A stretch of 64,000 bases of DNA from Straminergon stramineum. Taxonomy: Eukaryota; Streptophyta; Bryopsida; Hypnales; Calliergonaceae. The stretch covers positions 558,001 through 622,000 of the forward strand of contig OY987267.1 in assembly GCA_963920665.1 (NCBI GenBank), read 5' to 3'. Below the pieces are notes generated by a model, which was not told the DNA's origin, did no database searches, and saw only the letters and a program-made list of their open reading frames with translations. Numbering within the stretch: the first letter of the stretch is position 1; the number at the start of each line of letters is the position of its first letter. Shown one piece after another: positions 51,201 through 62,852 of the stretch. Position numbers and translations under genes: made by a program.

Positions 51201-53426
51201 TATATCGCTCTTGACAGAGCGTCTCGGCCTTTGCACTAGCTACATCCAAATATTCCCCAATACTCAGAGGGCTCGGAGGACTCTACTGTTCTAAATAAAC
51301 AACGCTGGTTGGGTGTCAACATGATTTAACTAAACGTCTATGGCCAATGATCTATGGATGAAAATGGGGTGGTCTACTATCCCTTCAGTAGTGAGTCTAC
51401 AACCTCCCACTTTGAATGATTGCATATGAAGTCATCATAGCCCGAGTGCGAAAATGTTGATCTCAGCTCATTTAATTTGACTCTTGTTGCCTAAAGTGAT
51501 CCGCCACCGGTGAGCTTTATAGAGTGATCTCCCAATGAAAGCACATTACTACATATAGGTTAATAAGCTAAAGTGACGGAAAGAGTGTCCTCGACCTTTA
51601 GTCATGTGAGGTGACTACCTTGAGCGATCAGAGAGATTCAATACCAATATCTAAATCTGCGTTTCTCTGTTTGCCAAGCCCTAATCTTACAGCAGATTCA
51701 ATCAGTCAAGTCACATGTCTTCCAAGCATAGCTAAACGCACCATTAGGAAAGTACGGAAACTGTCGAAAAGGAAACTGAAAAAGTACATACCAACGCTTT
51801 TCTTGCAATATATATAGTGCAGGATAATCGCAGGAAGCATGGGAGAGTGCAAGAGAAAGCTTGTACCTCACATTCGAGATTAAACAGCGTGCATGCAAAT
51901 GCAAGAGCACAGCCCCACTGCCCAGCCCCCGTTTCAGTGGTGAGACGCTTTATGCCCTCTTGGGCATTGTACCAGGCCTGAGGGATGGCCGTGTTAGACT
52001 TATGAGAACCTGCAGGACTGACACCTTCGTACTTGTAGTAAATCCGTGCTGGTGTATCCAGCAGTTTCTCCAGCCGCCGAGCTCTGTCATCAACACAACC
52101 TCCATACTCTGTATATGAGATGATTCCACACTCCACAGCATTATGTCTCAAGTGGATCTTGTTGTTTCGTACATTGCAACTTGGGAGTGAAGTACTGAAC
52201 AGTATAACTCCCCGACCAAAACCCTAAACCATGGCCCAGTTGTTTGCCATTCCACTTAAACCCTAAATTGCAATTGCAAGTCATGTACCTGAAGAGAGGG
52301 CTGGGGCGCCACAGCTTGTACACTTCCAGAACCTCCTCCGGGATGTCGACGTATCGATCAGTGTTGCCTTCTTGTTGGATGAGGGCCAATGGAAAGAGAG
52401 GCGCCAGGTCTTGTGGTTGCAGAGGTTGCAACGTGCCGGGGTGCAATGGCGGCGGCGGTGGTCGCGGCAAGTCAGGGATGATGTTGTACCACTGCCGAGG
52501 CATCTGGTCTTCTGAGAGCAGCGTCTTTGTGTTCTTTGTCTCTCTCCTAGATTTCAAGGATGTACAATAAACGCGCACAGTATCTCTTCGCCTGCAGAAC
52601 TCAGGCGACGAGTAGGACTGTGATCCCAGACCTGCACCGACATTTCCCAAGCACATCAAATTCCAAAATGCCTGTACAACAATGAGCAAATCTCCTCACG
52701 AATGGAACTAGTAGTAAAGAACGTCTGCAGCTCAGACTTGATCAGAGAACTGAACCCATCTGTGTACTTTGTGTCCCACGGTGGGCGCCCTAACCAACAT
52801 TGAGCACAGAGTGTAAATACTGTTGTCATTATACTCTAAATAGCTGGATGCAAGATTGAAAAAAAATTGCTCCGGAATAAAGTGCCCACACATGGTAGAC
52901 TTAAGAGAGTCACATTCAGCATATAACAAAAATAATCAGTCTTAAGTCCACATCTGCAACTTCAAAGACTGCAGAGTTTCCATGATTCGGCTTTCAAGCT
53001 GAAAACTTCATACGTTTCTCAGCTGATCGAGGAGGCTATAATGTAACTAACTACTCCCTCCGTCCCAAAACGATTTTCCGATTGCCCTTAATTTTTTGGT
53101 TCCAAATGATCTTTCATTTGCACGCTGCGATGTTGGAGGAAGGGGGCTGGCGTCAGTTCTGACAGCGAATGGGATGGGAATGAATGAAGCAAGCAGAGAT
53201 TCAAGTCCAGGCAGAGGAAGATCAGGAAGATCATTTCGGGACGGAGGGAGTACCAAAGAAACGATTGAAGCTGCAAGCCAACGAAGTAAACAAAAGATGC
53301 GTTCATTTCACTTACTGAGATGGAAGTCCACTACACAACAATTGAATCAAACTTTAAGCAGAGATTGGAGTGGATACCACGCTTACCCTGCAAGTGCAAT
53401 CCGGAGCAGCCGTGCAGCGTCGCCAT
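48249..53426 (-). CDS. TSBtype2: Tryptophan synthase beta chain, type 2 (TrpB2), 6 exons, about 498 aa
   Basis: Exons: 53426-53387, 52631-52289, 52083-51867, 50999-50462, 49582-49484 and 48508-48249; GT-AG throughout with consistent phases. The N terminus [13 protein letters not shown] plus a basic, Ser/Thr-rich stretch resembles a chloroplast transit peptide. The mature domain begins near WYNIIPDLP. The PLP-binding lysine is about K156, in [14 protein letters not shown]. The phosphate-binding loop CTGGGSN lies at about 306-312. Later motifs include [15 protein letters not shown] and [15 protein letters not shown]. Type-2 enzymes condense indole and serine to tryptophan and in plants are distinct from the TrpA-partnered TSB1; their pathway role is less certain. 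Length is close to the 506 aa recalled for the Arabidopsis homologue. The first exon is inferred; an alternative lies at 53743-53699. Confidence 0.92.
48627..48908 (-). repeat. Three tandem units of about 95 bp in a TrpB2 intron
   Basis: The units share 'tactga.cc..tg.tcccaacag', 'cttccaatggaagtg' and 'tttcaatttgcaagtt', ending 'ttggctaaatgtctac'. They lie in the last intron (48509-49483). The same unit, in single copy, begins the homologous segments of the two adjacent introns, so the triplication happened after those segments spread. Confidence 0.8.
48740..49150 (-). repeat. Intron segment shared with two neighbouring introns (copy 1)
   Basis: This part of the last TrpB2 intron aligns with 50035-50290 and 51100-51608. 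Common words on the plus strand include 'gtctacaacctccc', 'aaatgtctacggtcac' and 'gaaagcacatt'. All three have the same orientation. The copies are diverged, so they are not a recent artefact of assembly. Confidence 0.75.
50035..50290 (-). repeat. Intron segment shared with two neighbouring introns (copy 2)
   Basis: This shorter copy lies in the intron 49583-50461. It aligns from 'cctgtgttccctacaactcatg' through 'gtctacaacctcccactttgaa' and ends before 'gatctccctgctgc'. Copies 1 and 3 continue further. Confidence 0.7.
51100..51608 (-). repeat. Intron segment shared with two neighbouring introns (copy 3)
   Basis: This copy lies in the intron 51000-51866. It includes 'gtctacaacctcccactttgaa' and 'caatgaaagcacatta'. 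It has an extra insertion of about 110-120 bases near 51185-51300 that the other copies lack. Confidence 0.72.
53054..53250. mobile_element. Stowaway-like MITE, 197 bp
   Basis: The ends CTCCCTCCGTCCC (53054-53066) and GGGACGGAGGGAG (53238-53250) are perfect inverted repeats. TA flanks both sides (53052-53053 and 53251-53252). This matches the Stowaway terminal consensus and TA target known from flowering plants. It lies within the first intron of the TrpB2 gene. No transposase frame is present. Confidence 0.9.
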
Positions 53427-53620
53427 CTCTTCACCAGCACGTTGAGCAAACCTCTGCAACTGACCTCTCCTGCACAATTGAGATAATACGGAATTGAAGT
53501 ATTTGCTGAGGATGGCATCAGCTCCAAATCTCCAAATGATGAAACTCGCGGAGCTCCAGCTATCAATCCTGCGGCGACAGAGCGAGGTTTCTAAATTCGG
53601 CAGTTACCCAGTTTCCCCAT
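53388..53620 (-). repeat. First-exon duplication, proximal copy
   Basis: The segment aligns with 53699-53965 over about 230 bp in the same orientation. Shared words on the plus strand are 'gtgcaatccggagcag', 'ttaccagcacgttgagcaaacct'-like sequence, and 'ggcatcagctcca'. The minus strand carries ATG at 53426 and a donor GG|GTAAGC after 53387. The start codon reads [13 protein letters not shown]. Confidence 0.85.
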
Positions 53621-53698
53621 AACACCCCCATAATTGAAGTGGACAGCAGTCTTGGAAACATGATGCGTAAGCTGGAAGGTGTGGACTTCGTGACCTAC

Positions 53699-53965
53699 CC
53701 GCAGGTGCAATCCGGAGCAGCAGCCGCGCACCATCATCATCATCTCTTTACCAGCACGTTGAGCAAACCTGTCTGTCTCCGCTACTGAGCTCTCCTGAAC
53801 TTGTTGAAGTAAAAGCTTATTTGCTGAGTCAGTCGGCATCAGCTCCAGTTCTCCAAATATTATGAAGCTCCTGAAACTCCAGGATTAGGGCTGTCGTAAT
53901 CCTGCTAACATTCCAGCAACAACAGAGTGAGGATTCTAACTTCGGTATTTCCCAGTTTTCCACAA
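53699..53965 (-). repeat. First-exon duplication, distal copy with alternative exon
   Basis: This copy carries four consecutive ATG codons starting at 53743 and a donor CGG|GTAGGT after 53699, giving 15 codons (MMMMVRGCCSGLHLR). Compared with the proximal copy it lacks one G at the donor, so it ends in phase 0. A second acceptor (TACAG|GCATTTTGG, exon from 52671) is in the matching phase. It could give an alternative TrpB2 N terminus, or it may be a dead duplicate. Confidence 0.6.
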
Positions 53966-56570
53966 TTTCGGTATTTATCCGTAATGAGAGTGCTTACCTG
54001 GATGAAATATTATCCATAAGTTTTAAGGCAACTGACCCTACTTGTGACACAATTCCTGATGTGTCCCTTGAAGGTGGTGGGAAAGAATTAATTTCTTCTT
54101 CACATATGGGAAAGTGAGAAAGAATGCAATATCAAATATCAAATTTGTTTTCAACATAGTATGAATTTGTTATGAATTTATGAGGTGTGCTGCCTCAATA
54201 GCCCATAAGAGTCACTAGGTCACCCTGTAACTAACAAAAGTAACCATCTAATGATCATTGTACTCACCCAAAATGGCCACATTAGTATCCTACAATTCCC
54301 ACAACTTTGAGGCCTTGATGTGGCTTTGTAATTTCACCCAAAAGCTACAAGACCCTATTCTTGCCACTAAGTCAATTCAAAATTGGAACTTGCACACCTA
54401 CATTCAAGCACGTTCAAACCACAAAAATACCACATTCAAACCACAAAAATGAGAGTGAGTTCATTTACTCTCAAAAGTGACACATTTGAACTATAATTTT
54501 AGCCAATCAAAAGCAAAGAACTGTCCCAACATTGCTCTAACATGACTATTAAGCATGCTAATAACACTTCACTGAAATGTGTCTAGTTACTAAATTAAAT
54601 TTACCTTGCATATTAATATAAATAAATTCCTAAGAAATGCAATACAACAAACTTGATCTTTTGTCAAATGGATTAGGATGAAGCATAATTAGGAAAAGAA
54701 AGGACCCTTGAAGAACCCTCTAAAATGTACTTCTCAAGAAAATGGTGAACTAACTATTCTCCTATCTCCCTTCATGATGACAAGTTTTAGGTAGGTCTCA
54801 CCCACTAGTTTAGAAGATGTGTACAATATTCTAAATTTGACAATGCACTCTTATTTTATAAAACTCAATAGTACAAAGAGTTTTTATTCTAGTCAGTTGA
54901 ATTGGACAACCTACTTAGTTTAATAGTACTTGTTTATATGTACTAATATATCTTACTATACTTATTTGTATTATATGATGGTCCTCACCAACATTCATCA
55001 TGGTGTGCACTAGCTTTACAAGTTTTTTTAATAAATCAATTGGTACATAGAAAAAATTGAATAGAATAAAAGGTTATGACAAGTCTAAGAAACTCATACA
55101 AGATGGAGACATAAATGTGTCATAGACATTGTACTTGCCGTAGGTCACATAGCGTTATAGCCTTTATGATATAACCTTGCTTGTCAAATGCTCGAGGGCT
55201 TCTCAAGGGACCATTCTATTCCTAATGATCATGCATGACAAATATTTCTTGTCCAATAAGGAAGGCAACCTATTTCTAACCACTTAAGCAATTACACATA
55301 GATGGAGTGAGGGTTTCTCAAGTGGGAAATTTTTTCTCTATATAGAAATAGGGTTTGCAAGGATTCTATAATTTTTCATATTTTTTTTTCTCAAAACATA
55401 ATTATTGTGAATTTTTTAAATCAAGACTCTCTTTGACCCATATTGGTCATAGAGGTCTTTCTATTTTCGACCAAGAACTAGTTGCAAAATTGACCAAGGA
55501 ATCGAGGATTGGTTACAATATTTAGAGTCTTGTAGCCAATCATAATGCGCCACAACTACACCAGAAATTGTGCCATAATTAATAGTGTGCCATCACTACC
55601 TGATCAGAAAGAAAGCAATCTACAGGGCAGAAATGGGGGGTGATTGGAGATGAATTGTCTCCCTTAGTCCCGTCCAATCATTTTTCCAACACAAATCTCT
55701 GTCTCATAGGCTGAATTTCCCAGTCAAAAGACAATACAATACTGAATTTGATAGAACACTGGAATTATTGCAGATTTGTCTCCCAACAATGCCCAAGAGA
55801 ACACTCTCCTTGGGCAACTTAGCTTAATATGCATCAACTACACCAATTACGATGCCCAAAGTCATTGTTCTTGCACAATAATGTTATCACAGATGTTATC
55901 CACTTATCCCTCTTTCCTGCTGCCCCAAATGCACAGACTTGAAAGCATGGCCTCTGCTCTAAACATTAAATAATTCAGTTCAGGATAACAATGTGGAATG
56001 TGGAATGTGGAATTATTACTTCATTCAGAGTAGTGTGTCATGTGTCATTGCCACAGTCAAAATAAAAGTGAAAGTAAATTTTTCATTTTTTTCATTTCTA
56101 AAAATTTCAAAATGGAATATCTTTCACACCACTGGTCCAAATGCCATGAAATGAAGCCCGTGCACCCCTCCTTGCAGAGTGGTTCCTGACAGTACCAAGA
56201 ACGCAACCTCTGGATGCATGGTCAGCAACATATCTCTGCGTAACAAACAAAACAAAACAGCCTGAATTAAGGTTTGAATAGTAAGCAGAAACTTCCTTCA
56301 TGCTGCTCCATAGCTAATCTTCTGATTTTGCTCTGCAAGGAAAAAAAAATGACATTCCTCGTACCAATGGAAATTGCCCGTGTGTTTAAGAAAAAACAGT
56401 AATCAATCATCCATCAAACCACTCAATACACGTAAGGTTAGCAACATGCAAGTGAAGATATCCATGTTGTAAGACACTCATGGGTGACTAGATTCATATA
56501 ACCATGTCTCAATCATAGATTGAACTCCAAACAAACATGATTGAGTGTTTCCAGCAAAACATTTCATACA
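53966..56570. other. Intergenic DNA, no gene seen
   Basis: No exon or long frame was recognised. Near 54160-54230 there is a weak copy of the dispersed repeat seen at 59575-59890. Near 55257-55285 a diverged version of the 7761-8224 terminal motif occurs without a visible partner. Confidence 0.5.
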
Positions 56571-56571
56571 A

Positions 56572-56651
56572 AAATAATATGAATAATATGAATAATATGA
56601 ATAATATGAATAATATGAATAATATGAATAATATGAATAATATGAATAATA
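56572..56651. repeat. Nine-base microsatellite (AATAATATG)n
   Basis: About eight to nine perfect copies of AATAATATG lie in a row. The minus-strand frame across it encodes a repetitive Tyr/Ser peptide that is only the translation of the repeat. Confidence 0.95.
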
Positions 56652-56969
56652 TTTATTCATTTATTGCAAATGCTTACAGTTGAAGTCTAGACATCTGATG
56701 CTAGAATCCAAACATTTGTTGGTGCTGATCCAACAGCCTCATCACAAGAGCCTCAAACAAGCCTAAGCACGCAGGTTGAATTTTCAAGATGGAATGCTTC
56801 GCGAGCCGTCCAAAATCATTAGGCAAAATACATACCAACTCCACTCCCAGACAAATCAAGCACTTTTAATTCCATTGGGTAGTGGCAATCCTCCAGAAGT
56901 TGCAAGGATTTTAGATACTGAAAGTCCCCATGAGCTAGGAAGAGCATCCTCATTCCTACCGGTAACTGT

Positions 56970-57387
56970 ATTTCTAACTTTTGAATGGTATATAGTTAGA
57001 ACTTGGAATTTGTATCATTGGAAGTGTACCCCAAAAAAACTTTGAGAAGGTACAAAAAAATTTCAAATTTAGACAGTAGATGAGTATCTCAAAAGCAAGG
57101 TAAAAATTAGAACTTATAGAGGTCTTACCAAATTACAGTTACCAAAGCAAAATTTGGCCATTGACACTCTAAATATAGCCAATTGTAGAGTATCAATGGG
57201 CAAATTTTGGCTTTGGTAACCATAATTTGGTAAGACCTCTATAATTTCTAATTTTTACCTTGCTTTTGAGATACTTGTCTAATGTCTAAATTTGAAATTG
57301 TTCTTGTACCTTCTCAAAGTTTTTTGGGATGCGCTTCCAATGATACAAATTTTAAGTTCTAATTATATATCATTCAGAAGTTAGAAT
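56970..57387. mobile_element. Large hairpin element, about 420 bp
   Basis: Two arms of about 205 bp are imperfect inverted repeats. 'tttgtatcattggaagtg' pairs with 'cgcttccaatgatacaaa', 'agcaaggtaaaaattaga' with 'tctaatttttaccttgct', and 'gaggtcttaccaaatta' with 'taatttggtaagacctc'. The loop is only a few bases near 57178. It looks like a foldback MITE. No target duplication was resolved. Confidence 0.8.
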
Positions 57388-57769
57388 ATAATTATTGGGC
57401 CAATAAATTAGTAGGACTAAGTATGTTCTAAACCTCTCACAATGGGCAATTCTAAGGACCTAAAGATAACTCAAATTTTGAAGATTTTGGAGGTCAAATA
57501 TACTTGAGAATAATATGTAGAGTGTCTCTAAAGTGGAGGTGCTATTTTGTGAGCCTTGGAGCATGAGCCAATGAGCCTCTAACTTCTGCCATAATTTTTA
57601 GTGACTTTTAGGATGTAGACCTATCATCATGATTTAGGAATTAAGGATCTTTATAGCTAGTGATCTTAAGTGAATATGTCAATTGATTTGAAATAGAATT
57701 GGGGCACTTTAAACATTTTCCCAAAACCTTTTCTACACAACTTGTCGATTTTGTTTTCTTTCTCAATTG

Positions 57770-58650
57770 CAATCATCACCCCTAGAGAATCAAGGACCTC
57801 TTTGGGCATTGAGAGGCCCCTTTGGAGTTTTGGAATCTAGGACTCTAGAAAAAATATAATTTTTTTCACCTCTTTTTATTTTATTTTTCCATAATTGCAT
57901 CACTTCTAGAAACCTCTCTCACTACTACTAGCCCCCCTTGTGGGTTTTGGGTTTTAGAACTCTCAAACTCTTTCTCTCAAAAAAAATTCTTCATTTTTTT
58001 TCCATTTTTGTCTCTTTTTCCAAAAAAATTCAATATTATCACCTTTAAAAACCCTCTCAGAATTGAGAAGCCCTTAGAGGTATTGGGATTTGGGACTCTC
58101 AAATTTTTTTTTCAATTTTTACAACTTCATCACCTCAAGAATCCCCTATTGGTAATGAAAATCCCCTTGGAGGGTTTGGAGTTTGAAACTCTCTAAAAAT
58201 GATAATAAAAAAATGAAATAATTTCATTTCATTTAATGTTTTTGCAACACTATCACCTTTTATAACCTCTCTTAGTATTGAGAGGTTCCTTGGGGGATAT
58301 GAGGTTTGGAACTACAAAAAAATATAAAAAATTCAAATTCAATTTTTTTTATCACAACTCTATTACCTTCAAAAAAACTCACTCGGTACCCAGATATCCC
58401 TTGGAGGATCTAGGGTTTGGGAGAATTTTGTTTTTATATGCGACTTGGTCTCCCTTAGAAACCCCTTTCAATACTGAGAGCTCTCTTGGTGGAGTTGGGG
58501 TTTGGAACTCTCAAAAAAAGATTTCCAAAATCTTTCTCAAGTTTTTTTAGTTTTTTCTTAATGGTTTTTTAGTGTGGATGATTGTCACAACTTTACTACC
58601 CCTAGAACCCCCTGGGCATTGAAAAAGTCCTTTGCATGAACCATGTGTGT
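57770..58650. repeat. Decayed tandem array of about 100-bp units
   Basis: Roughly eight units share the pattern 'atcaccttta.aaaccctct', 'ttgagaggcccttgg', then 'tttggggtttggaactctcaaa' followed by an A/T-rich tract. Units are too diverged for a recent expansion. The frames at 58008-58196 and 58278-58550 mirror the repeat and are not genes. Confidence 0.7.
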
Positions 58651-59574
58651 GTGTGCATATTGCATGAGCCCTTTGTCACTTGTTCAAAATGTTTTTTATC
58701 CTTTGGAATCCCTTTATGAGCTTGAGATTCAGCAAATATTTTTGTGAGAAAAAAAAATAGGGCTTGAAGTGGAATAAAATTGTCACCTTCTAGCTAACCA
58801 AAGTAAGTGCGGTGTGCATGCTAGCCATGCCTCCATGGTCATAGGTCCACAGTAATAGAACTAGAATTTTTCTATAAATAGATTTTTTTTTTGAAATGTC
58901 TTTGCTTTCTTCTCTATCAAAGGCCTCAAAAATTCAAAGTTTTTTATACGATCAAAGCTTCGGGCCCACAAAGTGTAAGTTCAAAGTTCTTAAACTCGCA
59001 CTTTTAGGCTCACAAACTAGCGTCATTGCAATTCCATGGCCATTTTCTGGTTGATCGATGATAGAAAATCCTTCTATGTAGGATAGAAGTGTGACTATTC
59101 CTCATAATCTTGTGTAGAAAGGATACGTCTTGTACACTGAATAGGGGTATTAAGGGGACCCATACTAACTAATTGACATTCTACACTATATAAATATCTA
59201 CCTTTATTGTACATCAATAGTTATTGAAGTGTCTATGGGATGTACATCATGTTTCAAACATCTATAGTTTTCTATAGTAAGTCTTTTTTAATTTTTTGGT
59301 CCCTTTAATATTCTTTTTTAGTGTACAATAGTTTGACTTCCAATGAGGGCTTTTGGAATTTTCACAACCAACTATTCACACAATGCCAAAAGGGATGATT
59401 TCCACAATCACTAGCTCGTCCTTTAAAGGTTAAAAAGTTATTAGTTGTATATTAGTTTCACTGAAGTCATTTCAAAGATGTAAGGTAAACCTACCTATGA
59501 TAGGCAGAATGAGTGTTTTGCCCTATTACAATTAGCAAAAAAATTCAGAGTTTTTTTCCATACAAAGATAACTT
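58651..59574. other. AT-rich DNA, no gene seen
   Basis: No coding frame, exon or clear terminal-repeat pair was recognised between the tandem array and the transposon remnant. Confidence 0.5.
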
Positions 59575-59890
59575 TGAGAAAAGAAGAGAGCGATTGAAAT
59601 TTAATTTTTTTGACAAAGTATGAATTTCTTATGAATTTTTGAAGTGTGCTTACCAATTGGCCTAGAAGAGTCTATAGACTATCCCAAAACTAGCAAAAAA
59701 ATGTATGCATGATGGCCATCCTACCACCGAAAGCAGTTAGAATATTTCCTAACATGGGTACAATATTTCCTAACATGGCTACAACATGAAGAATTAAAAA
59801 AATCACTTGCTTTGATGAATTTTCATTGAAAAGATAAAAGTTCCTAAAACATGCACTAATAACTCCATCACCATCACCCAAGCCATTGAT
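59575..59890. repeat. Dispersed repeat, inverted partner of 14380-14780
   Basis: The complement of this segment matches 14457-14780. It lies directly 3' of the transposase fragment at 59890-60196 (minus strand), which suggests it is the tail of that transposon. Two close copies of 'tatttcctaacatgg' occur at about 59752-59780. Confidence 0.6.
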
Positions 59891-60196
59891 TTTGGTCAGT
59901 AACCAACCTTGGAATTGTTGAGCATGTCCAATTTAAACAAGCCTTGCTCACTCTCCAACTTATGCCAATCCAACATATATAGGTGGAACTAAGGTCTTCA
60001 ACTTATCCACTTCAATTAGCTTCAACTCATAATAGTAATCCACAAGAGTTGCCAATTGTTTGGGGAAGCACTTTTCCGCTTTGCTTTGTAGCCAATATTG
60101 CGGGTAAACAACACCAAGGGCATCCATGACAACATGGGAAGGAAAACGAGATTGAAACTCCCTCAATATTTGTCTTGCTACCCAAACAAAAAACAA
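59890..60196 (-). pseudogene. C-terminal fragment of a hAT-like transposase-derived gene
   Basis: The minus strand encodes FQSRFPSHVVMDALGVVYPQ followed by YWLQ and a FPKQL block. This resembles the C-terminal end of a plant protein family related to hAT transposases (recalled as a 'FP.H..M.ALG.V.PQ.WLQ' motif). The frame stops at 59960. The next coding-like words (LDWHKLESEQGLFKLDMLNN) are in another frame, so a frameshift is likely near 59975. It is probably the far end of the same gene as 62853-63990, with the middle missing or unrecognisable. Confidence 0.5.
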
Positions 60197-62852
60197 AATT
60201 GTTTTTTAGGAATAGGCCAATAGTACATGAATAACAATACAAAGTGGAGTGAAGCAACAACTGATCTATGAAACATTCAAGGAAAAACTACTATGATTGC
60301 ATGAAGTTTAGAAGTGCCCCAAATTGCCTATGCCGAACTATCCCAAACTGTGTGTCCTGAATTGTCCCAAAGTAGGCACTTCTGCATCCGCTACTGTATC
60401 AATACCGAAGACAAGAAATACAAAAATCTCCTACACTCCAGACTAATAAAATGTATTGTTAAAATACACCAGCAAACAAATGATAGTTTTAGTAAACTAT
60501 ATGACTTGTTTTTGAAAGTGTACTCAAGCATTTGAACAATTTCTTCCTTGCAACACTTCCACATATAATGTTTTACTAGTTTCTTAGTATTTTTCTTAAT
60601 GGATTAAAAAAAGAGAGAAATTGTTTTAGACTATAATATGATTTTTATGTAGTAATTGAATAGGTTTCTAAATTGACTCTCGTCAACAGTTTTAGCTTTA
60701 ATTGAAGCTTCCTAACTGATTTATTTCATGAGTCATTTTTGAATTTCTAGAAATAAGGTACACTTTTGACATCTACAGGTTCTGTAGAGTAGAAAACACT
60801 GAAAAACACCAAAAAGTCAATCCCAAAACCAAGTTGAAGGTTCTGTTCACTTGTGCACTTTGTCTTCACAGAAGAACCCAAGTCTACAAGCACTTCCTAA
60901 TCCACAAGTGCATCGTTGGGTACTACCCATAGCTTCTCACTATTTGCCACAAACACAAGGTGTGTAGACTCAGAGTTTAAGTTCGACACCCACTTCATGT
61001 AGATCTAGCTATGGGAACAATCCAAAATATTTGGAACACCTAGAATTTATCTATAGCGAAAGTGGAGGCCTTGTCAACGTAGAGAGTGTACAACTATCCT
61101 ATTGCTATTTTTAGAGTAGCTATGAAATTGCAAATGTAGACATCCCTCTTTTGCGCAAAAGTGACCAACAAATTGACTGTTTCGAGGAGTGGCATAAGTG
61201 CCGTCATGCCACATAGCACATATGGATCTAGCATGAGCCCCAAACATTTCTGCAAAGAAATTTGAAATTTGAATTGAGTTGTGATGCCTATCTAATACAA
61301 ACAAAAAGCAAGAGTCTACGAACAATACAATTAAAGAACAAAATTGGACTACAATCTCGTAATTGCAGAAACTCCAGAAAGACATATTATATGGTCTACT
61401 TCAGCAAGATTAATTCATGTTGGCAAAGGGGGGTTGCAGGGATTGAATAAGTTATGGAGGAAGAGAGATAAGTTAGATAGGGATGTACACCTATAATCAT
61501 TACTAAGTACAAAATAATGAATGCAGTTACTATTGTTATGCATATATTATTAAGATATTTGGATTGAACCGAATTAGCAACCGATCTCCATCAAAGAGGA
61601 TTTTGATGCAGTTTTATTATCTATATAAGCATGCATAATGATTTGGACTCACACCTTCTGAACTAGATAAGTATCTCATTATCTTTGGGTTTTAGTACCC
61701 CAAACTAACACATATGAAAAATTTTCATAGACTTATTTATTGATTTGTGTATACTTATTTTGTGCACCCAAATGAATCCTCTTGAACTCTACACAGTATT
61801 GGTAAGGCAGATGGCATGCATTCTTTTGAAGTTGAAGATTCTAAAAGCATGGATACTTAATTTGACATTAGCTTAGTTTGGATGTTTTATGCTATGTTGG
61901 GTACATTGAATTATCGTATTAGTGAGTGTGCTAAATGATTGTCACACAAAAAAATGATATCAATTACTATGTATAGTAACATAGGCTTCATTGGGAAGAA
62001 GAAAAAAAAAGTCTCTCACTGGCTTTGTGCACTACCTAAGTACTATTGTAGCAACATATCTCGTTTTCTTTAGAAATGGAAAATGGAAAAATGAAAAGTC
62101 ATGTTTAAGTCATGTAAGCTAGATTGTCAACAACCACAATTAGAAATCACCAAATGAGAAGCTTTAAAAAAAGGAAGAAAATCTAGGCAACATACTATTT
62201 GGCATAGACTTTCACACAACCAAAAAATTATAGAAGCAGCACCCCAAATTGAAGTTCAAACAGAGGAAGTTGTGCATGCAACGTAAGAAACTGAAGACAC
62301 TGTCATAGTGAGAATGGGGCTCCAATTCCAACCACTCCAAGACCATTGCAATTTTCTCAACCTAGTGAGGTCACTAACTCACAGCTCAGAAAATTGACAA
62401 ATTCCTTCCCTATTACCTTAAATTTTTTGGCAGACAATTTAGGAAATCGCACCAAAAGTATCTTGATTACACACTTCATATTGTGAACCAATGACTAATT
62501 TTGACACACACAAAAGTAATGAACCTAAAACCTCCACTTAGATTTCTTAAAAAAAAAAAGTGATCGTTAAATACATTGCTGCAGCAAACAAAGAATTGAC
62601 AAGAATAGAGCTAAAGTTGGACCCACTTCAATTTGGACAACAACAGTATATCGCAAAAACCCAACAAAGGTACTTTCAATGGTAGCAACCTAAAGAAAGA
62701 GCCTACTTAGCTAGTCTCCCCATCTGGCAATCTGAAAATGCACTCTATAATGCACAGGAAGTACAACATTTGAAGTGCAAGAAGTTGAAAACACAAGAAT
62801 TTCATAACATGCAAAGGGGGAAACAAAATATTGAAATAGTGAAAAGAAGTTG
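60197..62852. other. AT-rich DNA between two transposase fragments
   Basis: No central transposase domain could be read here on the minus strand. The frame 61074-61385 minus is not recognised. The stretch may be an intron, a later insertion or decayed coding sequence. Confidence 0.45.
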
